Origin: Acidovorax sp.
Lineage (GTDB): Bacteria; Pseudomonadota; Gammaproteobacteria; Burkholderiales; Burkholderiaceae_C
Reading direction: 5' to 3'
DNA: 37,029 nt
Assembly: GCF_022763525.1 (NCBI RefSeq)
Contig: NZ_JALEGG010000019.1
Span: 1 to 37,029, forward strand
A program made the translations under genes and the position numbers. Below the pieces are notes generated by a model. It worked only from the letters and a program-made list of their open reading frames with translations, searched no databases and had not been told where the DNA came from. Positions within the stretch are counted from its first letter, which is position 1. Each line of letters starts with the position of its first letter. This document shows positions 17,626 to 25,411 of this stretch, piece by piece.

Positions 17626-19568
17626 GCGGCGGCCTTCACGGGGGCGAACGTTTTCGTATCCATCAGCTTGAGCGTGGCGCTCACGCTGCCGGTGCGACCG
17701 TCTTCGAACTTAACCTGCGTCTCGATGTACTGCTCGGTGCGGCCTGCGTACAGCGCATCCACCAGCACGGCGTACTTCTCGGCAATGAAGCCGCGGCGGA
17801 CCTTGTTGGTGCGCGTGAGTTCGCCATCGTCGGCGTCCAGCTCCTTGTGCAGCACCAGGAAGCGGCTGATCTGGCTGCCCGCGAGCATGGCGTCGGTGGC
17901 GAGGTCGGCGTTCACCTTCTCGATGCATTCGCGGATGAGTTCGTAGACCTCGGGTTTCTGGGCGAGGTCGGTGTAGCCGGCATAGGGCAGGTTGCGCCGC
18001 TCGGCCCAGTTGCCCACGGCGTCGAAGTCGATGTTGACCATCACGCACACCTTCTCGCGCTTGTCGCCCAGGGCCACGACTTCCTTGATGTGCGGGAAGA
18101 ACTTGAGCTTGTTTTCCACGTACTTGGGCGCGAACATGGCACCGTCGTTGGCGCCGCCCTGGATGCGGCCCACGTCCTTCACGCGGTCGATGATCTTGAG
18201 GTGGCCGTGCGCATCCAGAAAGCCCGCATCGCTGGTGTGATACCAGCCGTCGGCCGTGAGCACCTCGGCCGTGGCAGCGGGGTTCTTGTAGTACTCCTTG
18301 AGCAGCCCAGCCGACTTGACGAGGATCTCGCCGTTGTCGGCCACCTTGATCTGAACGCCGCGGATCGGCACGCCCACGGTGTCGGCGCGCGCCTGGTTGT
18401 CGGGCTGCAGGCACACGAACACGGCGGTCTCGGTCGAGCCGTACAGCTGCTTCAAGTTGATGCCGATGGAGCGGTAGAACGTGAACAGGTCGGGGCCGAT
18501 GGCTTCACCCGCCGTATAGGCCACGCGCACGCGGCTGAAACCCAGGTTGTTGCGCAGCGGGCCGTACACCAGCACATTCCCCAGGGCGTACTTGAGGCGG
18601 TCGAGCGTGCCCACGGGCTCGCCGTCCATCAAGGCCGGGCCCACGCGCTTGGCCACGCGCATGCAGGCCTCGAACATCTTGCGCTTGAGGGCGCCAGCGT
18701 CTTCCATGCGGATCATCACGCTGGTGAGCAGACCTTCAAAAATGCGGGGTGGCGCGAAGTAATAGGTGGGGCCGACTTCCTTCAGGTCGATGGTCACCGT
18801 GCTGGCCGACTCGGGGCAGTTGACCACGTAGCCGCAGGCCAGCCATTGCGCGTAGCTGAAGATGTTCTGGCCGATCCATGCCGGGGGCAGGTAGGCCAGC
18901 ACCTCCTCGCTGCCGGTGAGCTTGTCGAACTCGGCACCGGCCGAGGCGCGGTCCAGCAGCGTGCTGTGCGTGTGAACCACGCCCTTGGGGTTGCCTGTGG
19001 TGCCCGAGGTGAAGAACATCGCGGCCACGTCGCCGGGCTGGGCTTTGGCCACCTCGGCCGGGAACCAGCCGGGCTGGCTGGCGGCAAAGGCCTTGCCGGA
19101 TTCGATGAGCGCGTCCAGCGAGGACAGGCCCTCTTCGGTGTACTTGCGCAGGCCGCGTGGGTCGTCGTAGTAGATGTGGCTGATCCGGGGGCACTGCTCG
19201 CGGATCTCCAGCAGTTTGTCCACCTGCTCCTGGTCTTCCACCAGGCAAAAGCGCACATCGGCGTTGTTCAGCGGGAAGATGCACTCGGCCGCCACGGCGT
19301 CCTGGTACAGCGGCACGGGGATGGCGCCCAGCGACTGCGCCGCCAGCATGGTGGCGTACAGCCGGGGGCGGTTGGCGCCGATCACCACGAGGTGTTCGTG
19401 GCGTTGCAGTCCGGCCTGGTGCAGGCCCGCGGCGATCTGTTCAACCAGGCGCACCAGGTCCGCCCACGTGTGGGTCTGCCAGATGCCATATTCCTTTTCA
19501 CGCAGGGCCGGGGCGTGGGGGCGCTCGGCGGCATGCTGGAGCAGCAATTTCGGGAACGTGGTCAACAT
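17622..19568 (-). CDS. AMP-dependent synthetase/ligase (long-chain acyl-CoA synthetase-like)
   Basis: AAMFFTSGTTGNPKGVVHTHSTLL (AMP-binding motif), YGSTETAVF, GWYHTSDAGFLDAHGHLKIIDRVKD. Start MLTTFPKLLLQHAAERPHAPAL. Confidence 0.92.
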   Translation of the reverse strand: MLTTFPKLLLQHAAERPHAPALREKEYGIWQTHTWADLVRLVEQIAAGLHQAGLQRHEHLVVIGANRPRLYATMLAAQSLGAIPVPLYQDAVAAECIFPLNNADVRFCLVEDQEQVDKLLEIREQCPRISHIYYDDPRGLRKYTEEGLSSLDALIESGKAFAASQPGWFPAEVAKAQPGDVAAMFFTSGTTGNPKGVVHTHSTLLDRASAGAEFDKLTGSEEVLAYLPPAWIGQNIFSYAQWLACGYVVNCPESASTVTIDLKEVGPTYYFAPPRIFEGLLTSVMIRMEDAGALKRKMFEACMRVAKRVGPALMDGEPVGTLDRLKYALGNVLVYGPLRNNLGFSRVRVAYTAGEAIGPDLFTFYRSIGINLKQLYGSTETAVFVCLQPDNQARADTVGVPIRGVQIKVADNGEILVKSAGLLKEYYKNPAATAEVLTADGWYHTSDAGFLDAHGHLKIIDRVKDVGRIQGGANDGAMFAPKYVENKLKFFPHIKEVVALGDKREKVCVMVNIDFDAVGNWAERRNLPYAGYTDLAQKPEVYELIRECIEKVNADLATDAMLAGSQISRFLVLHKELDADDGELTRTNKVRRGFIAEKYAVLVDALYAGRTEQYIETQVKFEDGRTGSVSATLKLMDTKTFAPVKAAA

Positions 19569-19681
19569 TGCGTGTCCTCGATGAGAAATGGGTGTCCGCG
19601 CGGCGACCGCGGCGGGCGCTTCCATCTGTCCGGATGTGTTAGCGCGTCGGGGTCCAATGTAAGGACGACTTTGACGTTATC

Positions 19682-19699
19682 TTGTCTTGCCGACGACAA
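19682..19699. promoter_or_regulatory. operator-like palindrome TTGTC-TTGCCGAC-GACAA upstream of the AMP-ligase/Liv operon
   Basis: 5-bp inverted arms with 8-nt spacing; near-identical site at 24433-24450. Confidence 0.55.
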
Positions 19700-19784
19700 T
19701 TTACGGGAAACTCCTCACTGGGTGAAACCCTGCCTCGGCGGCCAGGTGCTGCCGAGCACGGCGCAGGCTGTGGTTTGGAGGGCC

Positions 19785-20070
19785 TAAGAACCTGCTTGCG
19801 ATCTTTTCGGGGCCGTGTTGGAGTGCCATCGTGATGAAGTGGATGCTTCGGCTGCGCCGTATAGGCTCATGCCCATGCGAGCAGCCGGGGCGTCAAAGCT
19901 CCGAGTTCATCAGCCGATTTCGCTCCAACCCTTCGGGCAGTGGTCTTTGCGGGCGGTCTGCCGCGTTGCGGCGTTTGCCAATAGCCGAGCTATTGGCCGC
20001 ACACCGCGCCTTGCACACGATCCCGCAAAGACCGCTGCGCGACCCCTGGGAGATCGCAAGCAGGCTCTCA
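19785..20070. mobile_element. MITE-like non-coding element
   Basis: Terminal inverted repeats TAAGAACCTGCTTGCGATCT (19785-19804) and AGATCGCAAGCAGGCTCTCA (20051-20070): 18/20 complementary with a perfect 14-bp core. Nested inverted repeats GGTCTTTGCGGG/CCCGCAAAGACC (19942-19953/20022-20033) and CCAATAGC-cga-GCTATTGG (19978-19996). No credible ORF; no clear target-site duplication. Confidence 0.6.
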
Positions 20071-20091
20071 CAGGGCGGTATCCTTCACGCC

Positions 20092-21885
20092 ATGTACGCC
20101 CCGTTTTTCGGCCTCCAGCACCCGCCGTTCTCCATTGCGCCCGACCCACGCTACCTGTTCATGAGCGAGCGGCACCGCGAGGCGCTGGCGCATCTGCTGT
20201 ACGGGCTGGATGCGGGCGGAGGCTTTGTGCTGCTCACCGGCGAGGTGGGCGCCGGCAAGACCACGGTGTGCCGCTGCTTCCTGGAGCAGATACCGCAGCA
20301 CTGCAATGTGGCCTACATCTTCAACCCCAAGCTCACGGTGCGGGAGCTGCTGCGCTCCATCTGCGACGAGTTCGGCATACCCCACAAGCCCACCGTGCCG
20401 GGCGGCCTCGAGACCGTGAAGGACTACATTGATCCGCTCAACGCCTCCTTGCTGGCGGCGCATGGCGCGGGCCGCAACACGGTGCTCATCATCGACGAGG
20501 CGCAGAACCTCTCGGCCACCGTGCTGGAGCAGCTGCGACTGCTCACCAATCTGGAAACCAGCGAGCGCAAGCTGCTGCAGATCATCCTGATCGGCCAGCC
20601 CGAGCTGCGCGCCCTGGTGGCACACCCGTCCATGGAGCAACTGGCCCAGCGCGTGATCGCTCGCTTCCACCTGGGAGCGCTTACACCGCAGGAGACGCAG
20701 CAGTACATCGCGCATCGCATGGCGGTGGCCGGGCTCCAGGGGCCGCTGCCGTTTGACCGGCGTGCCATGCAGCGCGTGCACAAGCTCTCGCACGGGATTC
20801 CCCGGCGCATCAACCTGCTGTGCGACCGGGCGCTGCTGGGCGCCTACGCGGCCGGCGCACGGCAGGTGACCAAGGCCATCGTGGACCGCGCGGCGCGCGA
20901 GGTGTTCGATGCGCCGGCTTCGGCGGCTGGCGCGCATGGCGCTCGGCGCAGACTGCCGCGCTGGATGCATGCGGGGCTGGGCATGGTGGTGGGCGCCGCG
21001 GCCGTGGCGGCGGCCGGGTGGGCCGCGGGCCTGTGGCCCTCGCATCCGGGTGGCCCGGGCGGTGCCACCGCGAACCCGGCCCCGGCCCCGGCCGCGCCCA
21101 GCGTGGCGCCTGTGGCCTCCGCGGCTTCATCGGGTGCATCGGGTGGATTGGCAGGGGCGTCGGCTCCCGCCTCCGCTCCGGCGTCCGCGCCCGCTGCGGC
21201 AGCCTCCGCGGTCGCCCCAACGGTGACGCCCGCCGGGGCAGGTGCCGCCAGCGGGGCCGCAGGCTCCTCTCTGGAGCAATTCGTGCTCGCGCAGCCAGCT
21301 TCCGATGCGCCGGCCTGGCAGGCGCTGGCCGCTGCCTGGGGCGCCACCGTGCCCGCCGGGGGAGACGCGTGCACCGCGCTGCCGCGCGAGGGCCTGCGCT
21401 GCTACCGCAACCGCCGCGCGGGCCTGAACCTGGTGCGGCAGATCGACCGGCCCGTGCTCCTGGGCCTGTTCCCGTCGGAAGAGGCCGAGGCGCCCGTGCC
21501 GGTGTTGCTGCGCGCCTTGGACGCCGACACCGCCACGCTCGAAGGCGGCGGGCATACGTTGCGGGTGCCGGTGGCCGAGCTGGCCCAGGTGTGGCGCGGC
21601 GACATTGCCACGCTGTGGCGCGCCCCGGCGGGCATGCCCGAGCGCGGCGAGATCACCGACACCCCCGCTGGCACCGCCTGGCTGGACCAGCGCTTGGCGA
21701 GCAAGGCTGCGGGCGGCCCCGGCGCCTCCAGCCGGCCCATGACCCCCGCGCTGCGCCAGTCGCGCATCCACCGCTTCCAGCTGGCCCAGGGCGTGACGCC
21801 CGATGGCCGTGCCGGCCCACTCACGCTCATGCTGCTCAACCGTGCAGCGGGCGTGAACGAGCCGCGTCTGCGCAAGGGGGGCTGA
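20092..21885 (+). CDS. gspA: GspA/ExeA-type AAA ATPase with C-terminal peptidoglycan-binding domain
   Basis: MYAPFFGLQHPPFSIAPDPRYLFMSERHREALAHLLYGL; GEVGAGKTTVCRCFL (Walker A); VLIIDEAQNLS (Walker B); C-terminal IHRFQLAQGVTPDGRAGPLTLMLLN. Track ORF's upstream part is non-coding repeat. Confidence 0.9.
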   Translation: MYAPFFGLQHPPFSIAPDPRYLFMSERHREALAHLLYGLDAGGGFVLLTGEVGAGKTTVCRCFLEQIPQHCNVAYIFNPKLTVRELLRSICDEFGIPHKPTVPGGLETVKDYIDPLNASLLAAHGAGRNTVLIIDEAQNLSATVLEQLRLLTNLETSERKLLQIILIGQPELRALVAHPSMEQLAQRVIARFHLGALTPQETQQYIAHRMAVAGLQGPLPFDRRAMQRVHKLSHGIPRRINLLCDRALLGAYAAGARQVTKAIVDRAAREVFDAPASAAGAHGARRRLPRWMHAGLGMVVGAAAVAAAGWAAGLWPSHPGGPGGATANPAPAPAAPSVAPVASAASSGASGGLAGASAPASAPASAPAAAASAVAPTVTPAGAGAASGAAGSSLEQFVLAQPASDAPAWQALAAAWGATVPAGGDACTALPREGLRCYRNRRAGLNLVRQIDRPVLLGLFPSEEAEAPVPVLLRALDADTATLEGGGHTLRVPVAELAQVWRGDIATLWRAPAGMPERGEITDTPAGTAWLDQRLASKAAGGPGASSRPMTPALRQSRIHRFQLAQGVTPDGRAGPLTLMLLNRAAGVNEPRLRKGG

Positions 21886-22131
21886 CCATGCTGTGCACCT
21901 TGAAGAACCTGCTGGGCGCCGCTCGTCTGCTCGTGGTGCAGTCCACTGCAGAGGGCCCACCGCGCAGTCCCCTGCCGCGCTGCAGAACGCCCAGAGGCGC
22001 GTCGCCTTTGCGTTGGCGTTTCACCCTGGCTGGCGGCCGCAGTGCTGCAGCGCATTCGGCGCCTGGTTGCCAGGCATTTCCCGGTTTTGTCGGCTTTCCC
22101 GGCTCTGGGCACCTCATCCTGCCAATTCACC

Positions 22132-23019
22132 ATGTCATACATCCTTGATGCGTTGCGGCGCGCCGATGCCGAGCGCGGCCGGGGCGCCGTGCCGGGCTTG
22201 CACACGCAGGCGTCTGCGGCCACGGGCGCGCCGTTGCTGCCCGAGCGCGGCAGGCAGGCCAACCTGTGGCTGGTGGCCGCGGGTGTCGTGGGGGCGGCGG
22301 CCCTCGCCGCTGGAGGCACGTGGTGGGCATTGCGCCCGCAGGCGCCTGCCGTGCCCGTGGCGGTGGCCTCCGCACCGGTGGGGGCTGCTGCGCCATCGGC
22401 GCCCCCGGCCCCAGCGCCTGCCGTACCGACTCCTCCGGCCGAGACACCACCACCACCGCCGGCCGCGCGGCCTGTGGCGCCGCCACCGCCTGCCGCGGAG
22501 CGTGCTGCCGTGCCTGCGCGAACCGCCACGTCCCCCGAGGCCCGCACGCCCGAGCGACGCCCCGCCGAGCCGCGCAATGCGGCCGCCCAGCGCGAACAGC
22601 CCAAGGAACGCGAGCGCGACAAGCGCACCACGGCCGCGGACGATGCTCCCGCCCCGGCTGCCCGTGGCATGGCGCTCGAACCTGCGCGGTCGCGCAATGC
22701 CGCACCCGCCATCGCATCGTCCACACCTGCTCCGGCACCCGCTGCGCGCCCCGCTCCGGACGCGTCCGTGGCGCCCCCGCCCGCGGCCCCGGTGTTCACG
22801 CAGGCCGAGTTGCCCGAGGCGCTGCGCACGCAGTTGCCGGTGCTCAAGGTGACGGGGGCCACGCATTCCAGCAACCCGGCCTACCGCATGGCGATCGTCA
22901 ATGGGCAGGTGCTGCACGAAGGCGACCAGGCAGCCCCGGGCCTGGTGCTGGAGCGCATCGAGCCGGGGCGCACCGTCTGGGCGTTCAGGGGCTATCGGTA
23001 TGCCGTGGCCGCGCAGTGA
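22132..23019 (+). CDS. gspB: GspB-type general secretion pathway protein
   Basis: N-terminus MSYILDALRRADAERGRG, one TM segment, long Pro/Ala-rich linker, C-terminal LPVLKVTGATHSSNPAYRMAIVNGQVLHEGDQAAPGLVLERIEPGRTVWAFRGYRYAV. Confidence 0.88.
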   Translation: MSYILDALRRADAERGRGAVPGLHTQASAATGAPLLPERGRQANLWLVAAGVVGAAALAAGGTWWALRPQAPAVPVAVASAPVGAAAPSAPPAPAPAVPTPPAETPPPPPAARPVAPPPPAAERAAVPARTATSPEARTPERRPAEPRNAAAQREQPKERERDKRTTAADDAPAPAARGMALEPARSRNAAPAIASSTPAPAPAARPAPDASVAPPPAAPVFTQAELPEALRTQLPVLKVTGATHSSNPAYRMAIVNGQVLHEGDQAAPGLVLERIEPGRTVWAFRGYRYAVAAQ

Positions 23020-23091
23020 CGCCCTCACGCACCACGCAGAGCTCGGCGTGGTAGCGTGAATTCCTTCCTGGAAATGTTTTTAGCCAATGGG

Positions 23092-23124
23092 GCTGCTGGC
23101 GCTTGATAATCAAGCGCCAGCAGC
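23092..23124. repeat. dispersed intergenic repeat, family 1: perfect 16-bp inverted repeat around 1 nt
   Basis: GCTGCTGGCGCTTGAT-a-ATCAAGCGCCAGCAGC, between convergent gspB and the SBP gene; could fold as a bidirectional hairpin. Confidence 0.8.
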
Positions 23125-23164
23125 TATCAAAATCATAGCGATTGACTGCTGCGCTCGCGGCAGG

Positions 23165-24346
23165 TCAGCGCAGAAATCTTCCGTCCCGCCCGACGAGCGT
23201 GAGCTCCACGAAGCGAGAAGCGTTGCGCTCCGGTGCCGACGCGTTGATCTCATAGCCCCCCAGGTCCCATTTCTTGAGGCTCCAGGCCGCGTCAAGGAAA
23301 GCGGCACGCGTCGGGTTGCGGCCCGCACGGTGCAAGGCCTCGGCGAACACGCGGGCGTTGATGTAGCCCTCCAGCGCCAGGTGCGATGCTTCGGCCGTGG
23401 CGCCCGATGCCTTCCAGGCTGCTTGAAAGTCGCGCACGACGGGCATCACCACATTGGAAGGCAGCGGCACCACCTGCGAGATGGCCATGCCGGTGGCGTC
23501 TGCGCCCAGCGCCTTTACCGTGGCGGGGGTGCCCATCACCGACAGGGCATACAGCGTCACCCCGCGCTGGAGCGCGCGGAATGCCTTCACGAACTCCAGC
23601 GTGGGCTTGCCTGCCAGGCCGATCACGATGGCTTCGAGGTTGCCCGTGGCCAGCTTGGCCGCCGCCGCGCCCGCATCCGATGCGTTGTTTTCCACCGTCA
23701 CGGTGAGCGCCTCGGGCAGTTTGAGCCGGTCCATCGACTGCTTGGCTGCGCTGTAGACCTCTTTGCCGAAGGTGTTGTTCTGGTAGACGATCCCGATGCG
23801 CTGGATGCCGATGGTGGAAAGGTGCTGCACCAGCTTCTCGGCCTCGTCGGCGTAGCTGGCGCGGATGTTGAAGACGCTGCGGGCCTTGGTGCGGCTGAGC
23901 TGCGCGCCGGTAAAGGGCGCGAAGAACGGGACACCGCTGTCGATCACCTTGGGCAGCATGGCCTCGATCATGGGCGTGCCCATGCAGTTGAAGAGGGCGA
24001 AGGTGCTCGGGTCGGCCAGAAACTGCTCCACGTTGGCCAGCGCCTTGGGCACCTCGTAGGCATCATCCCGCGTGACGAGCTCGATGCTTTTGCCATGCAC
24101 GCCGCCGCGTGCATTGATGGCGGCAAACGCGGCTTTCGCGCCCTGGTGCATGGCGGAACCCAGGTCGCCCAGCGGGCCGGTCAGGGCCGTGGATTGGGCG
24201 ATGCGGATGGCGCCCTCCTGGGCGCGGGCCGCGCCCAGGCCCAGCCAGGGCAGGGCAGCAGCCGCCAACACATGGCGCCGGGGAATGCGGGATGAAGACG
24301 CGTCGGCCGGCCTGGACGGGCTGGCAAAGCGCGGGGTGTGGGGCAT
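23165..24346 (-). CDS. ABC transporter substrate-binding protein (Liv type), orphan, possible Tat signal
   Basis: SSRIPRRHVLAAAALPWLGLGAARAQEGAIRIAQSTALTGPLGDLGSAMHQGAKAAFAAINARGGVHGKSIELVTRDD; no adjacent permease or ATPase. Confidence 0.88.
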   Translation of the reverse strand: MPHTPRFASPSRPADASSSRIPRRHVLAAAALPWLGLGAARAQEGAIRIAQSTALTGPLGDLGSAMHQGAKAAFAAINARGGVHGKSIELVTRDDAYEVPKALANVEQFLADPSTFALFNCMGTPMIEAMLPKVIDSGVPFFAPFTGAQLSRTKARSVFNIRASYADEAEKLVQHLSTIGIQRIGIVYQNNTFGKEVYSAAKQSMDRLKLPEALTVTVENNASDAGAAAAKLATGNLEAIVIGLAGKPTLEFVKAFRALQRGVTLYALSVMGTPATVKALGADATGMAISQVVPLPSNVVMPVVRDFQAAWKASGATAEASHLALEGYINARVFAEALHRAGRNPTRAAFLDAAWSLKKWDLGGYEINASAPERNASRFVELTLVGRDGRFLR

Positions 24347-24432
24347 GGGTGTCTCCTCGATCTTGTTCCGCCTTGACCGCAGGGGCGACGGACGGCGGGG
24401 AGCGTCATCATCCCGTCAAGATTGGCATTTTT

Positions 24433-24450
24433 TTGTCTGCCTGACGACAA
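24433..24450. promoter_or_regulatory. operator-like palindrome TTGTC-TGCCTGAC-GACAA between divergent SBP and Crp/Fnr genes
   Basis: Same arms and spacing as 19682-19699; both sites are followed by TT. Confidence 0.55.
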
Positions 24451-24518
24451 TTCGGATCGTGGTATTCCCGCATCCGCGCCGGCCCGCAATGGCGCGTCGC
24501 TTCTTTACCATTGCCACG

Positions 24519-25244
24519 ATGGACACCCGCATGAACCAGGATCTCTCGCTGCACCAGCGGCGTCGGCCGCCCACCGACGAGGAGCTGGACGGCATTCCGT
24601 GGCTCCGCTTGCTGCTGCCCGCCGAGCGCGAGCGGGCCATTGCCTCGCTGTTGGTGGGCGACGCGCGGGCCGGCGACTACGTGTGCCGCGTGGGGCGCCC
24701 GGTCACCTATTGGTTTGGGGTGGTGCAGGGGCTGCTCAAGATGAGCAGCGACAACGCGCAGGGGCAGACCATGACCTACGCCGGGCTGCCGCCGGGCGGC
24801 TGGTTTGGGGAAGGCACGGCCTTGAAGCGCGAGCCCTACCGGTACAACATCCAGGCCTTGCGCAAGAGCGTGGTGGCCGGGCTGCCCATCGACAGCTTTC
24901 ACTGGCTGCTGGACCACTCCATCGGCTTCAACCGGTTTGTGATGAACCAGCTCAACGAGCGCCTGGGCCAGTTCATCGCCGCGCGCGAGATCGACCGGCT
25001 GAATAATCCCGACGTGCGTGTGGCGCGCAGCCTGGCGTCGCTGTTCAACCCCGTGCTGTACCCGGGCGTGGGCGAGGTGCTGCGCATCACGCAGCAGGAG
25101 CTGGCCTATCTGGTGGGGCTGTCGCGCCAGCGGGTGAACGAGGCGCTGGCGGCGCTGGAATCGCAGGGCGCGATCCGCGTCGAATACGGGGGCCTGCGGG
25201 TGCTGGACCTGGCGGCGCTGCGGTCTAGCGTGGCACCCCCCTGA
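24519..25244 (+). CDS. Crp/Fnr family transcriptional regulator
   Basis: Cyclic-nucleotide-binding-like domain (GDYVCRVGRPVTYWFGVVQGLLKMSSDN...GGWFGEGTAL) and C-terminal HTH (LRITQQELAYLVGLSRQRVNEALAALESQGAIRVEYGGLRVLD). Start uncertain among ATG 24489, 24519 and 24531. Confidence 0.9.
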   Translation: MDTRMNQDLSLHQRRRPPTDEELDGIPWLRLLLPAERERAIASLLVGDARAGDYVCRVGRPVTYWFGVVQGLLKMSSDNAQGQTMTYAGLPPGGWFGEGTALKREPYRYNIQALRKSVVAGLPIDSFHWLLDHSIGFNRFVMNQLNERLGQFIAAREIDRLNNPDVRVARSLASLFNPVLYPGVGEVLRITQQELAYLVGLSRQRVNEALAALESQGAIRVEYGGLRVLDLAALRSSVAPP

Positions 25245-25300
25245 GGGGAGACGCAGCCCTCGCTGCGGGGCGGCCATTGCTCGGCTGCCCTGGCCTGCGG
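25235..25300. repeat. partial family-2-like repeat spanning the crp/fnr stop codon
   Basis: cccccctgaggggagacgcagccctcgctgcgggg; shares the CCCCCTGAGGGG core with 12264-12314. Confidence 0.4.
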
Positions 25301-25411
25301 CACGCCGGTATCGGAGGTCTGGCGGTAGGGGTGAAGGCCTGGCCGGGTGCGCCGCAGCGTCTGGGCCGCTGCCTCCCGCCCAGCACCGCGCCAGTGACGA
25401 CCTGCGCAGGT

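Noticed and set aside
17847-19787. 646-aa plus-strand ORF opposite the AMP-ligase
   Set aside because: Antisense to conserved ligase motifs; composition is that of a GC-driven open frame.
19831-20091. N-terminal extension of the gspA ORF in the track
   Set aside because: Encoded by the MITE-like repeat; canonical ExeA N-terminus MYAPFFGLQHPPFSI starts at 20092.
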